Position numbers and translations under genes: made by a program. A stretch of DNA of 64,000 nt from Cristatella mucedo (Eukaryota; Bryozoa; Phylactolaemata; Cristatellidae): NCBI GenBank assembly GCA_009760855.2, contig WPIO01000020.1, forward strand, positions 308,001 through 372,000. The letters are read 5' to 3'. Below the pieces are notes generated by a model, which saw nothing but the letters and a program-made list of their open reading frames with translations, was not told the DNA's origin and ran no database searches. Positions 35,117 through 46,890 of this stretch are shown here, in pieces. Positions within the stretch are counted from its first letter, which is position 1; every line of letters starts with the position of its first letter.

Positions 35117-35244
35117 CTCTCTCTCTCTCTCTCTCTCTCGCCTCCACTCGTTACTCTCTAGCGTTTTCTCTCGTTCCTCTCTCGTTCCTCTCTCTCTCTC
35201 TCTCTCTCCCTCTCTATCTTCCTCTCTCTATATCGTTTTCCTCT
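34638..35244. repeat. CT-rich minisatellite with a complex higher-order unit
   Basis: (CT)n blocks are separated by a recurring spacer that reads roughly ccactcgttactctctagcg then ttttctctcgttcctctctc. The spacer occurs four times (about 34725, 34875, 35010 and 35148), which shows duplication of whole CT-plus-spacer modules rather than simple slippage. Frames with Ser/Leu or Arg/Glu runs on the two strands are artefacts. Confidence 0.9.
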
Positions 35245-35413
35245 CGTAGCTTTGGGGAGTTTGCTTTTAGCTGCAAATAAAGAAGTAATTTCAGAATGAA
35301 GAGCGACCAGAGGCCGTGCGGCCGAGTGCCGAAAAAATGTCGCCTCCAGCGGGGAGGGGCGATCTCAATGCCCGCGGTCTAGAAATTGTGGCGGACTGCA
35401 ATCTATGGCGCAA

Positions 35414-35421
35414 GTATAAAA
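35414..35421 (+). promoter_or_regulatory. Candidate TATA box
   Basis: A clean TATAAAAG lies in CpG-rich sequence with a GC box-like gggagggg 60 bp upstream. Transcription would begin near 35440-35450. The first ATG downstream (35607) meets a stop after four codons, so any transcript would have a long 5' leader or be spliced. The gene is unknown. Confidence 0.4.
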
Positions 35422-35439
35422 GAAACCGGACCGTGCAGC

Positions 35440-35804
35440 AGCAGCTGCCGCATCGTTTTGCCTCGCTCGGCTAGCGGAAAAAAGACGAACCTTTGAGCGA
35501 CTCGGCGTCGGGGCTTCCGGAGCTACTCCCGCTACTCAGCGCCGCGGGAGAGCCGGCAGTGGACGGCTCGGAGTGGCGCGAGTGTCAAAGCCAAGTTGTC
35601 TAGGCCATGTGCAGCGGTTAAATCGGACGGCCCGCGCCGCCGAAAATTGACGGGGCAGCTCCTGGCGACGCGGATAGGCGTTCGTCTGCGCGAGCACTCT
35701 CGCGAGCCAGTGGCGACGCGTGGGCGCCGCGGACGCCGCCGCGCGGCCTTCGTCAGCAAGCCTGCAGGAGTGCGGCGGCGGCGACGGCGGCGGCGGCGGC
35801 GGCA

Positions 35805-35837
<33 letters not shown>

Positions 35838-36060
35838 ACGGCGGCACGGCAGCGGACGGCGCGCTCTGACCGCGTCCGGGTCATTAGTCAGTAGCTGGCT
35901 ACTGCCCGGCGACAGCCGCCTTCAGATCGCCAATGACCGATGACCTGACAGCAATCCGAGGCCGGTCGAGCGTCTCCTCGTGCGCCCCCGGTGACCTTGG
36001 ATCCTCCTGGATCCTCCAAAAATGAGAGAGAGAGAGAGGAAGAGAGGGAAAGAGAGTCAG
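35440..36060. other. CpG-rich stretch downstream of the TATA box, with a (CGG)n-like run
   Basis: A GGC/CGG-rich tract at about 35771-35835 could encode Arg, Gly or Pro runs depending on frame. I recognise no exon. Two Drosophila-like donor sequences are absent, and the region may be untranslated leader. Confidence 0.35.
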
Positions 36061-36069
36061 TGCGCCTTT

Positions 36070-36880
36070 TTCGCCAGACGCGGTTTTGACTCCAAATTAT
36101 ACAGAACGATGCTACGGATTTATCCCCCAAATTTCTTGCAATTTTGCTTTCGCGTTCTCTTCCTACGGCCTCAAATGGCCCGAACCAGCAAGCCTAGTTA
36201 CGCATTCAAAATGCAATGAAGCTGCTGCCGTTTCCATAAAAGCTTCGCAAAACTGCGCTTTTGATTTCAAACTGTAGACAACAGCGTTCCGCGTTTACCT
36301 TCCAGATGTCATGCAATTTCGCTAGCGCTTGTGCATCCTCATGCAATGGCCTCTAGTGGCCGACCCAGATGGCAGCCCTAAATAATCAAACTGCGATACA
36401 GCTGCCATTTCCACAAAAAAGCTGGGCTAAAACCACGGTTTTCATTTCAAACAAAATGTTGAGGATAAACCTCCGTTACACTGGTTTTTACTTTGTGCAG
36501 TCCAAACCAATGTTTTTCACGGTTCCTTCTATTGTAATAGCAGCTGTTCAAAGCGGGCTGGACTAATCGGGGGGCGGGGGCATTGCTTGAGAACGAGCAT
36601 GGGCCATGGGCTATGGCATGAAAGTTAGTAAACCGGAACACTGTTCAGTATAATATGAAATCAAAACTGCTGTTTCGCGAGGCCTGTTGTTTAAATGGCG
36701 GCTGCCACGAAGTTTGAATACGTATGGAGGCTGGCTGGCCCGGTTTATCGAAGGCCGTAGCAGAAGAACGCGCCGGCGCAATCGTGTGAAATCTGGTGGG
36801 TAAACCCTTAACACCATACCGTATAATTTGGAATTAAACCAACAGTTTCCTGACGTTTACTGTTGAAATGACAGCTGCAT
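36070..36880. repeat. Foldback-like element: direct and inverted copies of a ~190-bp unit
   Basis: Two diverged direct copies (about 36078-36258 and 36259-36456) and part of a third are followed by a spacer and an inverted copy (about 36611-36860). Shared landmarks are ccaaattata, a CC(A/C)GATTT-type block, TTCC/TGCTACGGCCT, the GGCCxGAxCCAG block, then gctgccxTTT and TTTTGATTTCA. Inverted repeats made of short tandem units are typical of foldback elements. It encodes no protein I recognise, and it could also be an old palindromic duplication. Confidence 0.6.
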
Positions 36881-38330
36881 CGCAGTTATTCGTGTAACCC
36901 GCAGAAAGAAAGAGAGAGAGAGAAAGAGATTTGACATTTGCTTGCCAGCGAGTAGAGCTTGGAGAATTGCAGTTGGTTACGTTCGAGTCTAACGCGGGTA
37001 GAGAGCCAGTAGAGAGGCACGCAAGCTAATCCGCTCGTCCGATAGTCGCCGTCATGCTTTCGATGATGCCTCGCCGACGCCGTTCGTTCGGTCATCGGTC
37101 TCGGATGCCAACGCCGATGCTTTCGCTTGGTCAACGAGTACTCCTCTAGGTGTCGAAGGAGCGGAGAATTGGAGAAAAAAGCTCAAGACGGATTGAAAGG
37201 CTTAATTTGCATGGCGGCAGAAGAGTCTTGACGGCTTCGTCACCGCCGCTTGCAGTGGGCAATAAAGGACGGTTGTCGCGCGGCGAGGTAATTCAGCCTG
37301 CACTGTTAAATGGTTATTCGTAGCGCGGCGCACGCCGCACAGCCGCTAGACGGCTGTGCGGCATTTCCGAGCGTTTGCCTCGGCAGCTTCGCTTTGTCCC
37401 GGCAGCCCTTCGACGTCTGCTCTATCGGAGACCGCTCGCGCACCGGTGGCTGGCCTGCTTCTTTCGCTGTGCTGCGCCCACGCGAAGAAGCGCCGCGTAG
37501 AAGCGACGCTTCTTTGCGTGGTAGGCTGCGATCGCGCGTACCGTAAGCGAGCGTGGCTTTTTTCGGCCGCGAAACTCTTTCGCGTCTGAGCGAGCGCAGT
37601 GAGGCCGCGGTGGCGAGGACTTGCGCAGGCCGCAGGCTGGTGCAGCGCAGCGCAGACCCCTCTTTACTTCCGATTTCCTTCAGCCTCAACGAGAACCCCC
37701 TGTCACGTCCGCCAGGTGTGACTCAGGTTTACAAGAATAGTCTTGCCGCCTTTAAGAGTATCGTCGCCTTTATATTGAAATAGACGATCCGCTCCCGCAG
37801 GTACGCAGCTAAGGCCACATGGGACTTCTTCTCAGCACCGTCCAGCTATCAGACAGAGCGGATTATTAGTCATGACGTTACTGGTAGCCTCCTGTAAGCT
37901 TCCGCAGTCTGCCTTTTCGTCGGCCGGAGGAAATTAGATGGTCTAGTCAACCACAAAAGCCGATTCGCATGATATAAATCACTCTGCCATTCGCCGCCAT
38001 CATTCGAGAGGATATTAGCCGGGATCAGCTGCGGGGAGCTTGCCCGCTTAGATGCAGCTAGCCGGCGCCATTAGGATGTCTGCGTCCACACGCGGCGGTC
38101 GGTTGGGACTCCGCATGCATCGGCATTCTATATTCGTAGCTGCGTCGTCGATCAGGCGGAGCCGCCAGCGTACCGAGTCCGCTATCTCGTCGTGGACTAA
38201 TTGTGGCCCGCCATCCTGGCCCGCGACTGCCACCACCTTTGGCTGTTCGCTTCTTCCAGCACACTCGATAGTTTACTCCTCCTAGGCGCAGCCGCACCTC
38301 GCTGCAAAGCTGCGGGCGGTGAGTGGTGTG
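36881..38330. other. Unassigned, with a partial SINE
   Basis: A truncated family-2 SINE in minus orientation is at about 37216-37290 (caccgccgcttgcagtgg, gcaataaagga). The rest is CpG-rich and unrecognised. Confidence 0.4.
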
Positions 38331-38337
38331 AGCCTTT

Positions 38338-38882
<545 letters not shown>

Positions 38883-38937
38883 CAGTTTATTTTAGTGAGA
38901 TCAATATGCCAAGCTCTCCTAAATACAGTGAACGAAA

Positions 38938-39006
38938 CAAACCTATTTAGGACAGCATTTAGTGGGTCCCTGTGATTCGTCCTTCGTGTGCTTATGCGTG
39001 CTGACA
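38938..39006 (+). mobile_element. LINE fragment at the ORF2/3' UTR junction
   Basis: acctatttaggacagcattt, then tgggtccctgtgattcgtcc and tgcttatgcgtgctgacac, match 25119-25185 closely. Both flanking parts of the element are missing. Confidence 0.8.
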
Positions 39007-40655
39007 CGAAATCGAGTACAAGCAGATTCTAGCGCCTAATTCTGCAGTGCTTTCCGCGGTGAATGATTGTTTGATATTTTTTCCTTTATCTATCAGCTTT
39101 TTACCTATAAGCTTCACTTTATTCCTCATATTTACGTCATCAGCCTTCTGTTTCTTGACGCGGAGATCTCTAGAGGTAAAATGATGCGGCCATTCCGCGC
39201 GACCCGCCAGCTGCGGGCCTATCAGATCCACCAGAGCGGACCTGTGCAGTTCACATTTGGCGGTCGTCCGATCTGTCTTTCACTGCACCCAGCGACAAGG
39301 AGCCAGTTGTGAGTCGTAGCGAGTCGCAGCTAGTCCTAGTCCTAGGAAGGCCCCAGCGAGCCAGTCGGAGGTCTAGCGAATCGTAGCTCGAGTTCATTAC
39401 GCGCAGAAGTCCTGGCCTTCAGCTGTCGCCGCCCGAGCTAGCTAAGGACTGCGAGCAGGGTAAACAGGAGCGACGCGCCCCCTCAGGGGTCGACCTAGAT
39501 TGTTCGTCAAATAATGCAGCTTTTCGCGACATCGTGGCCGCGGGACTACCTGGCCGGAGAGCATGTCGGTCGCTTTTGTTCTCACTGCTGTTGCACGCCC
39601 CGCAGCGGTTTACCATTGCCGAAATCTCTAAAGATGTGGCTAAAACCTCAGTGCAAGCGCAGCACAAGCGCGCAGCGCCAGTCGCGCCAGCCGCCGGATT
39701 GGAGTGGTGCAGCAAAGCTGCCATTATGGCAACCGGAAGCTTCCATCAGTATCGAATATGGCGGCCGAGTTAGAGCTTTCTTAAGCTCGACCGGGTGCAG
39801 CCGACTCGGTCTTTGCAGGCTGCAAGCGACAGAGCCGGCGGCTGTAGATAATCTGGTGGCTGCCGCGGAAACGACCTAGGCAGCTCTCGGTCGAATCTGG
39901 TGCGGGACGCGATGCGGCCAATGAAAGCAAGCCAGAAGCTGGAGCTGGAGGTGCCGCGCCGCATCCTGCGTGAGAGACCTCAGATAGACAGGATGGCAGC
40001 AACGGGCTAAGCGACGCGGGAAGGGGTCGGCGGCGGCGACGGCCGAGCGAGGCGAGCGCCGCGGCAACGCGAGCGAGCGGGCTGCCGCGTGGCTCGCGGT
40101 GGGGCGGCGGGCCGCTCGTGGCTTTGTCGCCGCCGGAAGGTGCCCGCCGTGCGGCGCCCCGCCCAGTGTACTCAAACTACTCGCCAGCAGACGCGAGCGG
40201 AGGATAGTAACGATTTAAGCGCTCGCTCGAGACGACCGACCATCCAGGTCACGCCGATCAGCCGCCCCTCCGAGTTTTCGGATCAAGAGCGACCACATGT
40301 CGCACGGGCTTCCGGATTAAGAGCGAGCGACGGCAAGTCGCGGGGGGGGGGGGGGGCAGTCGCGGCGTGCCGAGCCGCTCTCAGCCGGCGAATCTTTCTA
40401 CGCCGCCGACCGCGCCCAGCTCTAGTGGCGGAGCAAAGCGGGTTCTTCGCGCGCGAGTGCTCGCCACGGAGCGCTGGTTTAGAGCGTCCGCGTAACGCTG
40501 CAGACAACGCACGGCGGCGGCGGCAACCCTTAGTGCGATCGTGCAGGCGTCGGATCATCTCTCCTACTCCTGAAAGAAATTGCGTCCGTCTGAAAGGAAG
40601 ACGAATGAAAGCGGAAATCGGTGGATCCAACTGCCGCCTCATATGCATGATGGCA
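39007..40655. other. Unassigned CpG-rich region
   Basis: No gene recognised. It contains a 14-G run at 40343-40356. The plus-strand frame 39514-39879 is the longest in the less GC-biased part, but it matches nothing I know. Confidence 0.35.
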
Positions 40656-40661
40656 GGATAG

Positions 40662-40765
40662 CCACAAGCGGCTTTCGGCACGCAAATGCGGCGGGTAATG
40701 AAGGATTGCCTGGTGCAGAACTTGAACCTGCGACGCACGACGGGCTGGGCTAATACCCGGCCGGC
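40662..40765 (-). mobile_element. tRNA-derived SINE, family 2 (subfamily with TATTAGCCCAG head)
   Basis: On the minus strand: GGGTATTAGCCCAGCCCG, then a B-box-like GGTTCAAGTTC, then AATCCTTCATTACCCGCCG. It pairs with the copy at 16612. Confidence 0.6.
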
Positions 40766-40829
40766 GGCAGCGCTGAAAGTGCCCACTCTGATGCACGCGT
40801 GCGTACACATGCCCAAAATTAATGCATTT

Positions 40830-41630
40830 TAAGAAAAACTGGTGAAGCGCAGTCCGAGAGGATCTCTTGTCTGTTCAACTGCGTTTTTGCGTTCGAACTC
40901 TTCGCCGACTTTTTCTCCTGCACCGTCCGCACGTACGTCGTGGCGCAGTGTGGCGGAAGCAGAGCGAGCTGGCGTCGATCTAAAGGGCCGCTTCTTCGGG
41001 CACAACGTGCAGCGCGTGTACCTTTCCCTCGCGTCCAACGCGGTCCCCCTCCTAGCGGCTACTGCTGCTTCGGGCGGCTGCACTACGTAGAGCAAAAATA
41101 GCGCACGAGAGCTCGGCGCCGCGCGCACTGCGCTGCCATCCATCTTCAGCGCGTCTGTCTGTCAGAGCGTGCGAGTCGGGCGCCTGCTCGACCAGCCGCG
41201 CGCGACAACGTTCGACGCCGCTGCAACTCTGTGAAAACGAGAGCCGTTTCAAGTCGCCTCAAATTCGCTTTGCGCCTTGCACCGCCAATCGCTAAAGCAG
41301 CACTCTCGCGACGCTGCGTGAGGCGCGACGGACTTGACTGCAATTCTGGCCATGTGAACATCCTCGTCTCTATTCAGCTATACGGAATAGAAGTCGCATA
41401 TGTACTGCGGTTGATTAATTTTGCCGCGAAGCTAGCAGCGCCCCAATGGAGCTACACTTTTCGCTTCCACGCGTGCTACTTCTATTGCGATTGCATTGAC
41501 CCGAAAGCTCATGCCGAAAGTAAGTAACTGAATTTTCGTTGAGCTCATTTTTGGAGGCTGTCAACTCCATTGTTTATTTAGTCTCCGTGAATTTTTGAGG
41601 GGACCCAAGCTACTAGGGCTGCCACATGCT
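40830..41630. other. Unassigned CpG-rich region
   Basis: Open frames on both strands are Arg/Ser/Ala-rich with no recognisable domain. Confidence 0.35.
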
Positions 41631-41639
41631 GAGAAGGCA

Positions 41640-41735
41640 GTCGGATAAATATATTTAAAATGCCTAAGAGAGATTTAGTCCTCTCTCGGTGCTACGCAAA
41701 TGTATTGTTATCATTAGTATTATTATTAGTACTAT
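41640..41735 (+). mobile_element. LINE/SINE 3' hairpin remnant
   Basis: AAATGCCTAAGAGAGATTTA, then TCCTCTCTCGGTGCTACGC and an ATT-rich tail, as in the family 3' ends. Confidence 0.6.
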
Positions 41736-41879
41736 TAGCAGACAGCTACAGCCAGCTAGTAGCTAGATACATTTACTGTACATAGATGAATACAAATATG
41801 GAGATAAAGCAATAAGAATGAGAGAGAAAGGCATACACAGACCATATATGCACGATGTATAATTACAATTTATAAATAT

Positions 41880-42215
41880 ATTATTATAGCTAGAGAGAGA
41901 GAGCGTGAGATTAAAAGATAATAAAAAAGTGTGGATAGACAAGTAGATAAAGCGGTAGAGAGAGAGAGAGAGAGCAAGGAAGAGAGAGAGAGAGAATAAG
42001 AGACATGGATGAGTAAATGGACGAAGCGGGAAAAGAGGGAAAGAGAGGAGAGAAAGGGAAGCGAAAGAAAGAGGGGCGCGCGAGGGAGAGAATGGAGTAG
42101 GTAAATATAGAAGAAGCGGAGGGGATCGTAAGAACTAGAGAGTAATCTATTACAACGAAGCCATCAATCAAGAGGAGAAAGAGATGCGAAGTAGGTGGGA
42201 GAGAGATTTAGATAT
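41880..42215. repeat. Degenerate purine-rich (GA)n tract
   Basis: Plus-strand GAGAG-rich sequence with frequent interruptions, apparently an old decayed GA array. Confidence 0.7.
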
Positions 42216-42224
42216 ATAATAATA

Positions 42225-42655
42225 ATAGATTAGTATAAAACCTCAGACAACTTAATCTCTTTTGAGGCACTTTATATATGCTGTAAAGGAAGCATAAATG
42301 TAATATGCACAATGTCAACAAGCATAATACGGCGAGTGGGAAACTTCGCAGTGTCAGCGCGCATAAGCACAAAGGACATCTGTGAAGAGCAGGTGCATTT
42401 TTAGCTTCCGTTTAAATTTCGTCCAAGTTTGGGGATACCGTGACGTCAGTCGGATCGAACTCTAGGCTTTGGTTGCATACGAATTAAAGGCACGGTCTCC
42501 GAAGGATTTGAGGCTTATCTGAGGAGTAGCTAAACGATTTGAGTCAGAAGAGCGGGTGGAACGATGCCTAGCCTGGCTGGGGACCAGCACTGATAGGTAG
42601 GCTGAAGCTAGATAGTGAAGGGACCTAAAAGTGAGCGAAAAATACCATGTGCACA
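42225..42655 (-). mobile_element. LINE 3' end, diverged
   Basis: The minus strand carries FSLTFRSLHYLASAYLSVL and SLKSFGDRAFNSYATKA, then 3' UTR and the hairpin (TATAAAACCTCAGACAACTT in plus-strand reading). An AT/GT microsatellite (42657-42722) adjoins its 5' side. Confidence 0.75.
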
Positions 42656-42656
42656 C

Positions 42657-42658
42657 AC

Positions 42659-42718
<60 letters not shown>

Positions 42719-42722
42719 ATAA
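42657..42722. repeat. (AT)n(GT)n microsatellite
   Basis: catatat..gtgtgtgt..gcataaat; a compound dinucleotide run beside a truncated LINE. Confidence 0.9.
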
Positions 42723-42779
42723 ATATATACGTATACAGGCTGTAAATAGATGCGAGTGACTGAGTGTAAGATGAAGAGG

Positions 42780-43556
42780 GAGCCAGAGAAAGCATAGTTG
42801 ACCTGCAGTGCGGAGCGTATTAAAATGTTTGACTTGGTAATCAGAACGCAGGGCGGCACTTCAGTGTTCAGGTCTCGCGCCTCTTACTTAGCGCCGGCGA
42901 ATAAACGGCTAACGATTGCTCAAAGCCCCAACAGCGCACCAAGGCCGAGCCGGCCAGCGACCGCTCCAAAGCCACGTGACCTAACCGTCAGCGGTCAACG
43001 CTGCATCTCAAGTCTTTCGGGCGCTCTTGCGTCGGCTCTGGCTCAGCCTCGCGCCCATCTTTGGTTGCATGCCACCGCTAGGCTGCCGTGCCGCCTGCGG
43101 AGCGCTCAGCCGCTGCGCGCCTTGGAGATGTGGCAAACGTGTCGCCACGCGACCCCCGACTCCGCCGTCGTCTTCACTGCCGCAGCCGCCGACGCCATTG
43201 TCGCCGCCGACGCGAGATCTGTTCTGGTCGCTGCACGTGCAGTAATTTCGTCGCCGGCTCGGCTATCGCTCGCTCCGATGCTGTTTGCGGCGACCATAAG
43301 CGGCCTCAAAAAAGTGGACTCGCTAACGGAAAGCAATCTTGTGCTGCCAGCGTGCCTGCAGGTGAGGCTGCAAGGGGAGTATCCGCACTCTCCTCAGCAT
43401 AGAAGGCAAATTCCGGCGGCGGCGACGGCGGCGGCCGCCGCCAGTTGACTGCTGAGATGGCTGCTGCACTCCGTCGCGCGCTGACACGTCGCCCCAATAT
43501 CCGTCACCGCCGTAGGCGGACGCTCGCCAGAGACCGTTACAGAAATAGGAAAAAAC
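42780..43556. other. CpG-rich unassigned region
   Basis: A plus-strand frame open for over 200 codons (42798-43448) shows only compositional bias (Ala, Arg, Ser, Leu) and overlaps equally long frames on the same strand. Not called. Confidence 0.4.
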
Positions 43557-43640
43557 CTATATAAATCATTTGCATAGCACCCAAGGAGAACTAAATCTCT
43601 ATATATTCAGGCACTTCGCATGTGCCGCGTGGCGCGTCGC
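43557..43640 (-). mobile_element. tRNA-derived SINE, family 1 (tail only)
   Basis: tataaatcatttgcatagca, then gagaactaaatctctatata and caggcacttcgcatgtgccg, which is the reverse complement of the family-1 tail and body. The tRNA head is missing. Confidence 0.65.
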
Positions 43641-45816
43641 AAGAGTTCAGAGAGGGCAGCGCGGCGCCGCCGCCGCCGCCGCCGCCCTCTCTGAACGCCG
43701 TCGAACCCGCAGCTCTGGCCTCGCGCGATCTCGGAACCAGGAATGCTTGCCGAACTTTCTCCCGGACGCTCTTCGGCGGCGGCTGTACGCCGATGAAGCA
43801 GCGTCCTCTCGGCCTGACAAATCGCGTTTGTTTCCGAGGCGCTGGACCGTCAGCCACCTTTCCCTCCGACGCCCCGCACGCATGCGCAACCCAGGCGGCC
43901 CTCGCGGGACCGTTCGGAGGGGGCGAGGTCGTCGCGAATGTGGGCCCGCTTCCTTTCGAGAAACTTCTACTTTCAGTCCCTTAGCGCCGAGCTCGTAAAT
44001 CGCCTGCGCGGTCGCGCCGATTGCGGCCGCAGCCAGCAGACACTTCTGCGCGCGAGCAATGATCGGAAATGGTGGGCGGTGAACGCGAGGTCCTCAGGCC
44101 CGGCTTCTTCGCCCGGCTTCTCCCCTCTTCCCCCGCCCTCTTCCCCTCTTCTCCCTTCTCCCCTCTTACCCCGCCCGGCTTCTCCGACCGCGCGAGCTTG
44201 GGCGATCGCCTACACTATTCCCGGCCGTGCTCTTTGCAGCCGCGGCGGCTGCGGGCTTTGCGCGGTAGTGGGTCCCATTAATTGATATTCAAGAGAAACA
44301 CGTGTCGCCGAGCTATCTATTTAATGTTAGCTGCGGTTCTGGCGGACTCGGATAATCTAATTAGCGGCGGCAAGGTGTGAAGGAGAACGCAAAGGCTCAG
44401 CCAGAGCCGCACCTGCCGTGAAGGTCAGCGCTGCGGCCGCTGCGGCTGCCGCAGCGCTGGCACGTGCGCGCGCCGCTTTCCGGCGCGTCTACACCCGCCC
44501 CGCCCGCTACTCTTCCCCGCTCAGCGGCGTCGCTTGAGAGATCTGGCTCGAGCGAGCGAGCGAGGGCGGGTAATCGAGCTTTTATTGTTCGCTCGCTGCG
44601 CGTAGCGAGGGCGCGTACAGTCGCGGCCGATGGCGGCGGCATTTCCAACTTGTGGTCGCGCGCTCGCTCGACGCCGGCGCCCGTTCGTTTTCCGACCGGC
44701 GAGCGAGCGGAAAACGCGGGAACCGCTGGAGGCGCTCGGGCCGTGCGCCACCATGTTTTTGCCGACGTGCGAGGCCGTTCGCCTAATTGCGTTTACCTAT
44801 CGCATTTGGCGAGCTCAATGGCGCTGAACCATTAGACTAGGTCTGCGAGATTGGTGCGCAAACATGGCCCCAGCAGCTCGGAAAAGGCGACGGCGCGAAT
44901 GCTGCCCTTGTAATCCAGAGGATTACCATTCGGCGACGCCAACCGCCGCCCCCCCCGCCTCGCAGCGCCGCTGCTAACGGGCGCTGGAATCGCTCGAAGC
45001 GGCCCCCGGATGCGTTACCGCGACGAGCGTTCGACGTGCGTATAGCTAACGTTCTTAACTTTGCCGTGAACTGTGTAAACTGCCCGCTAATCGTGAGAGC
45101 AAACGCCGCGCTCCGCGCGAGTGTTTGCTCGCCTTCTGCCCGCCGCGGCGGACTCGAGGGTCGGAACAAAAATCGGTCCCCGAGTGGCGAGGAGCGCTAA
45201 GCCGCCAGCACAATGAGCGCAACTTAATATCGGTGGAGGATGAGTGGCTCTCGAGCGCCGTCGGAATAGGAATAACATATCTGTTACATTGCGGATCCGC
45301 TCGAGTTGTCGCGTTAGCGGCCGCGCCGGCCGCTACTCACTCCGCGTCGCCCTGTTTGCGCAGTGTCATCGACGAAATGGCGCGCGGTCCTCGCGCGCCG
45401 CCAGAGAGCGTGTTACAAAACACTGTCAAACAGCGGGCACTATTGCCCGCTAAGACTTGTAAACAAATTGGATTCAGCTACACGTGTATATTCTCGGCCG
45501 GCTGTCACTCACGCAAACGGTAAACAGTAGCCGTGCTCGCGAGCGTTTTTAATGCCACTCGCCATTGTGCGAGGCATTAGCGTGGGCCAACTGGAAACCA
45601 CTTCATAAGGCTACACACAAAGGCACATTTAGAGGAGCCCTGCGAGAGCTGCACTTTTTTTTGCTCTCACTCAGGATTGCGGTCGGCCGGCGGAGGCTTC
45701 GACTGCAGCGCGCGCTGGAGGGGGAGGATCGGACGCAAAGGAGGGGGAGGGGGGCGAACGTCTATCCACCGCCTCAGTCGCTACTGTAATCGCTACCGCT
45801 CGGCCGCTTTGCCGGA
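43641..45816. other. CpG-rich unassigned region with an inverted repeat
   Basis: No gene recognised. A 12-bp perfect inverted repeat lies at 44426-44437 / 44448-44459 (cagcgctgcggc and its complement). A tRNA-SINE-like head in antisense (accattagactaggtct) occurs at about 44828. Confidence 0.4.
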
Positions 45817-45862
45817 CGACGGCGGCAGCGCGCGCGCGCTCGGGCGCGCGCTGCCGCCGTCG
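45817..45862. repeat. Perfect 19-bp inverted repeat with an 8-nt loop
   Basis: Arms are 45817-45835 and 45844-45862 (cgacggcggcagcgcgcgc and complement). With a GC-only stem it would form a very stable hairpin in RNA or single-stranded DNA. Confidence 0.92.
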
Positions 45863-46315
45863 CCTGCGCGCTCGCTCGGGCGCGAGCGTCGCCTGGTCGA
45901 AGTGCGACGGTGGAGCCGCAGGTCGGAGGCGGCCAAGAGGAGGAGCGTCAGCGCGGCGCGGGGGTTATGCCGAGCGCGCGCGCCGTAACGACCCGCGGCA
46001 AAGCGGGCGAAAAAGGGGCAAAAGTCGGCGCCGCGCGATGCGAAACGCGCGCGTCTCCAGTCGCCGCGGCAGCGGCCACCGACGCTTAGTCGCACGCTTT
46101 GAGGCGAGAGCGAAGAACGGCAGGCCGATGGCTGGCGCGCGTCCCGCCCACACCTGAACTCGGCTGCCGGAAGAAGAATTCTCGCGCGGGACTTGCGTCC
46201 GGACGCTTTTTTCGTGAGGTGGGGTGGCATTGCGACTGCAACAGTAGCGACGCCCGGCAGCTGGCGTCCATTGCTCGCCATTAGCTGCCTATTCCCTCTG
46301 CCTGCTGTAGCGGTT

Positions 46316-46487
46316 CAATAATAATAATAATTCGTTTGTATAGCAGCCTAAGAGAACTTGGTCTCTATTCAGGTGCTTCACGTACGGCTTGGGGCTCGAG
46401 CCCACGACCTCGGTTATGAATTACATTCACCTTGACCGCGGTCGTTAAAGTCAAGCACCTTAACCACTGGACTAAGGCGAGCTTAAA
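46316..46487 (-). mobile_element. tRNA-derived SINE, family 1
   Basis: An (AAT)n-type tail at 46316-46330, the hairpin (TAGCAGCCTAAGAGAACTTG, TCTCTATTCAGGTGCTTCAC), the B-box region in antisense (gggctcgagcccacgacc) and the A box in antisense (caccttaaccactggacta). Complete or nearly so. Confidence 0.85.
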
Positions 46488-46822
46488 ACGCGGTGCTAGC
46501 TAGCATGCCGCTAAAACGGCAATAAGCCACGTGATGATCTTAATAACAAGAAAGTCAACTCGACGTGGCGCTCCGAATCCTCTTAACGACAGGCCAACGG
46601 CGATCTCGTCACTTCCGCTCACTCCCACACTGACTTTCGACTCATTCTATCTATCCGTCTGTTTATATCTTTTCTCTCTTTTCCTCTCGATATTTGTCTA
46701 CACTTAACCGTGTGTCGAGCTGACTTTTGATCTGCTGACTTTCGCTGCTCTAAGGTGCATCGCTGCGTCGCCGGAGACGGCTGGAGGACGGACTTCCCTC
46801 GAGCGCCCACAAGCCACCCCGC

Positions 46823-46890
46823 TACACACGCGCATGCGCGAGCGCACGCGCATGCGCGCACGCGCATGCGCGCACACACATACACACAAA
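46823..46890. repeat. Alternating purine-pyrimidine tract
   Basis: Repeated cgcatgcgcg and gcgcacgcgcatgcg units passing into (CA)n. Such alternation favours left-handed Z-DNA. Confidence 0.8.

Noticed and set aside
34413-35161. Long Ser/Leu-rich frames on the plus strand and Arg/Glu-rich frames on the minus strand
   Set aside because: They are translations of the CT/GA minisatellite, not proteins.
42798-43448. A 216-codon plus-strand frame
   Set aside because: Composition-biased, overlaps two other long frames, and no recognisable domain.
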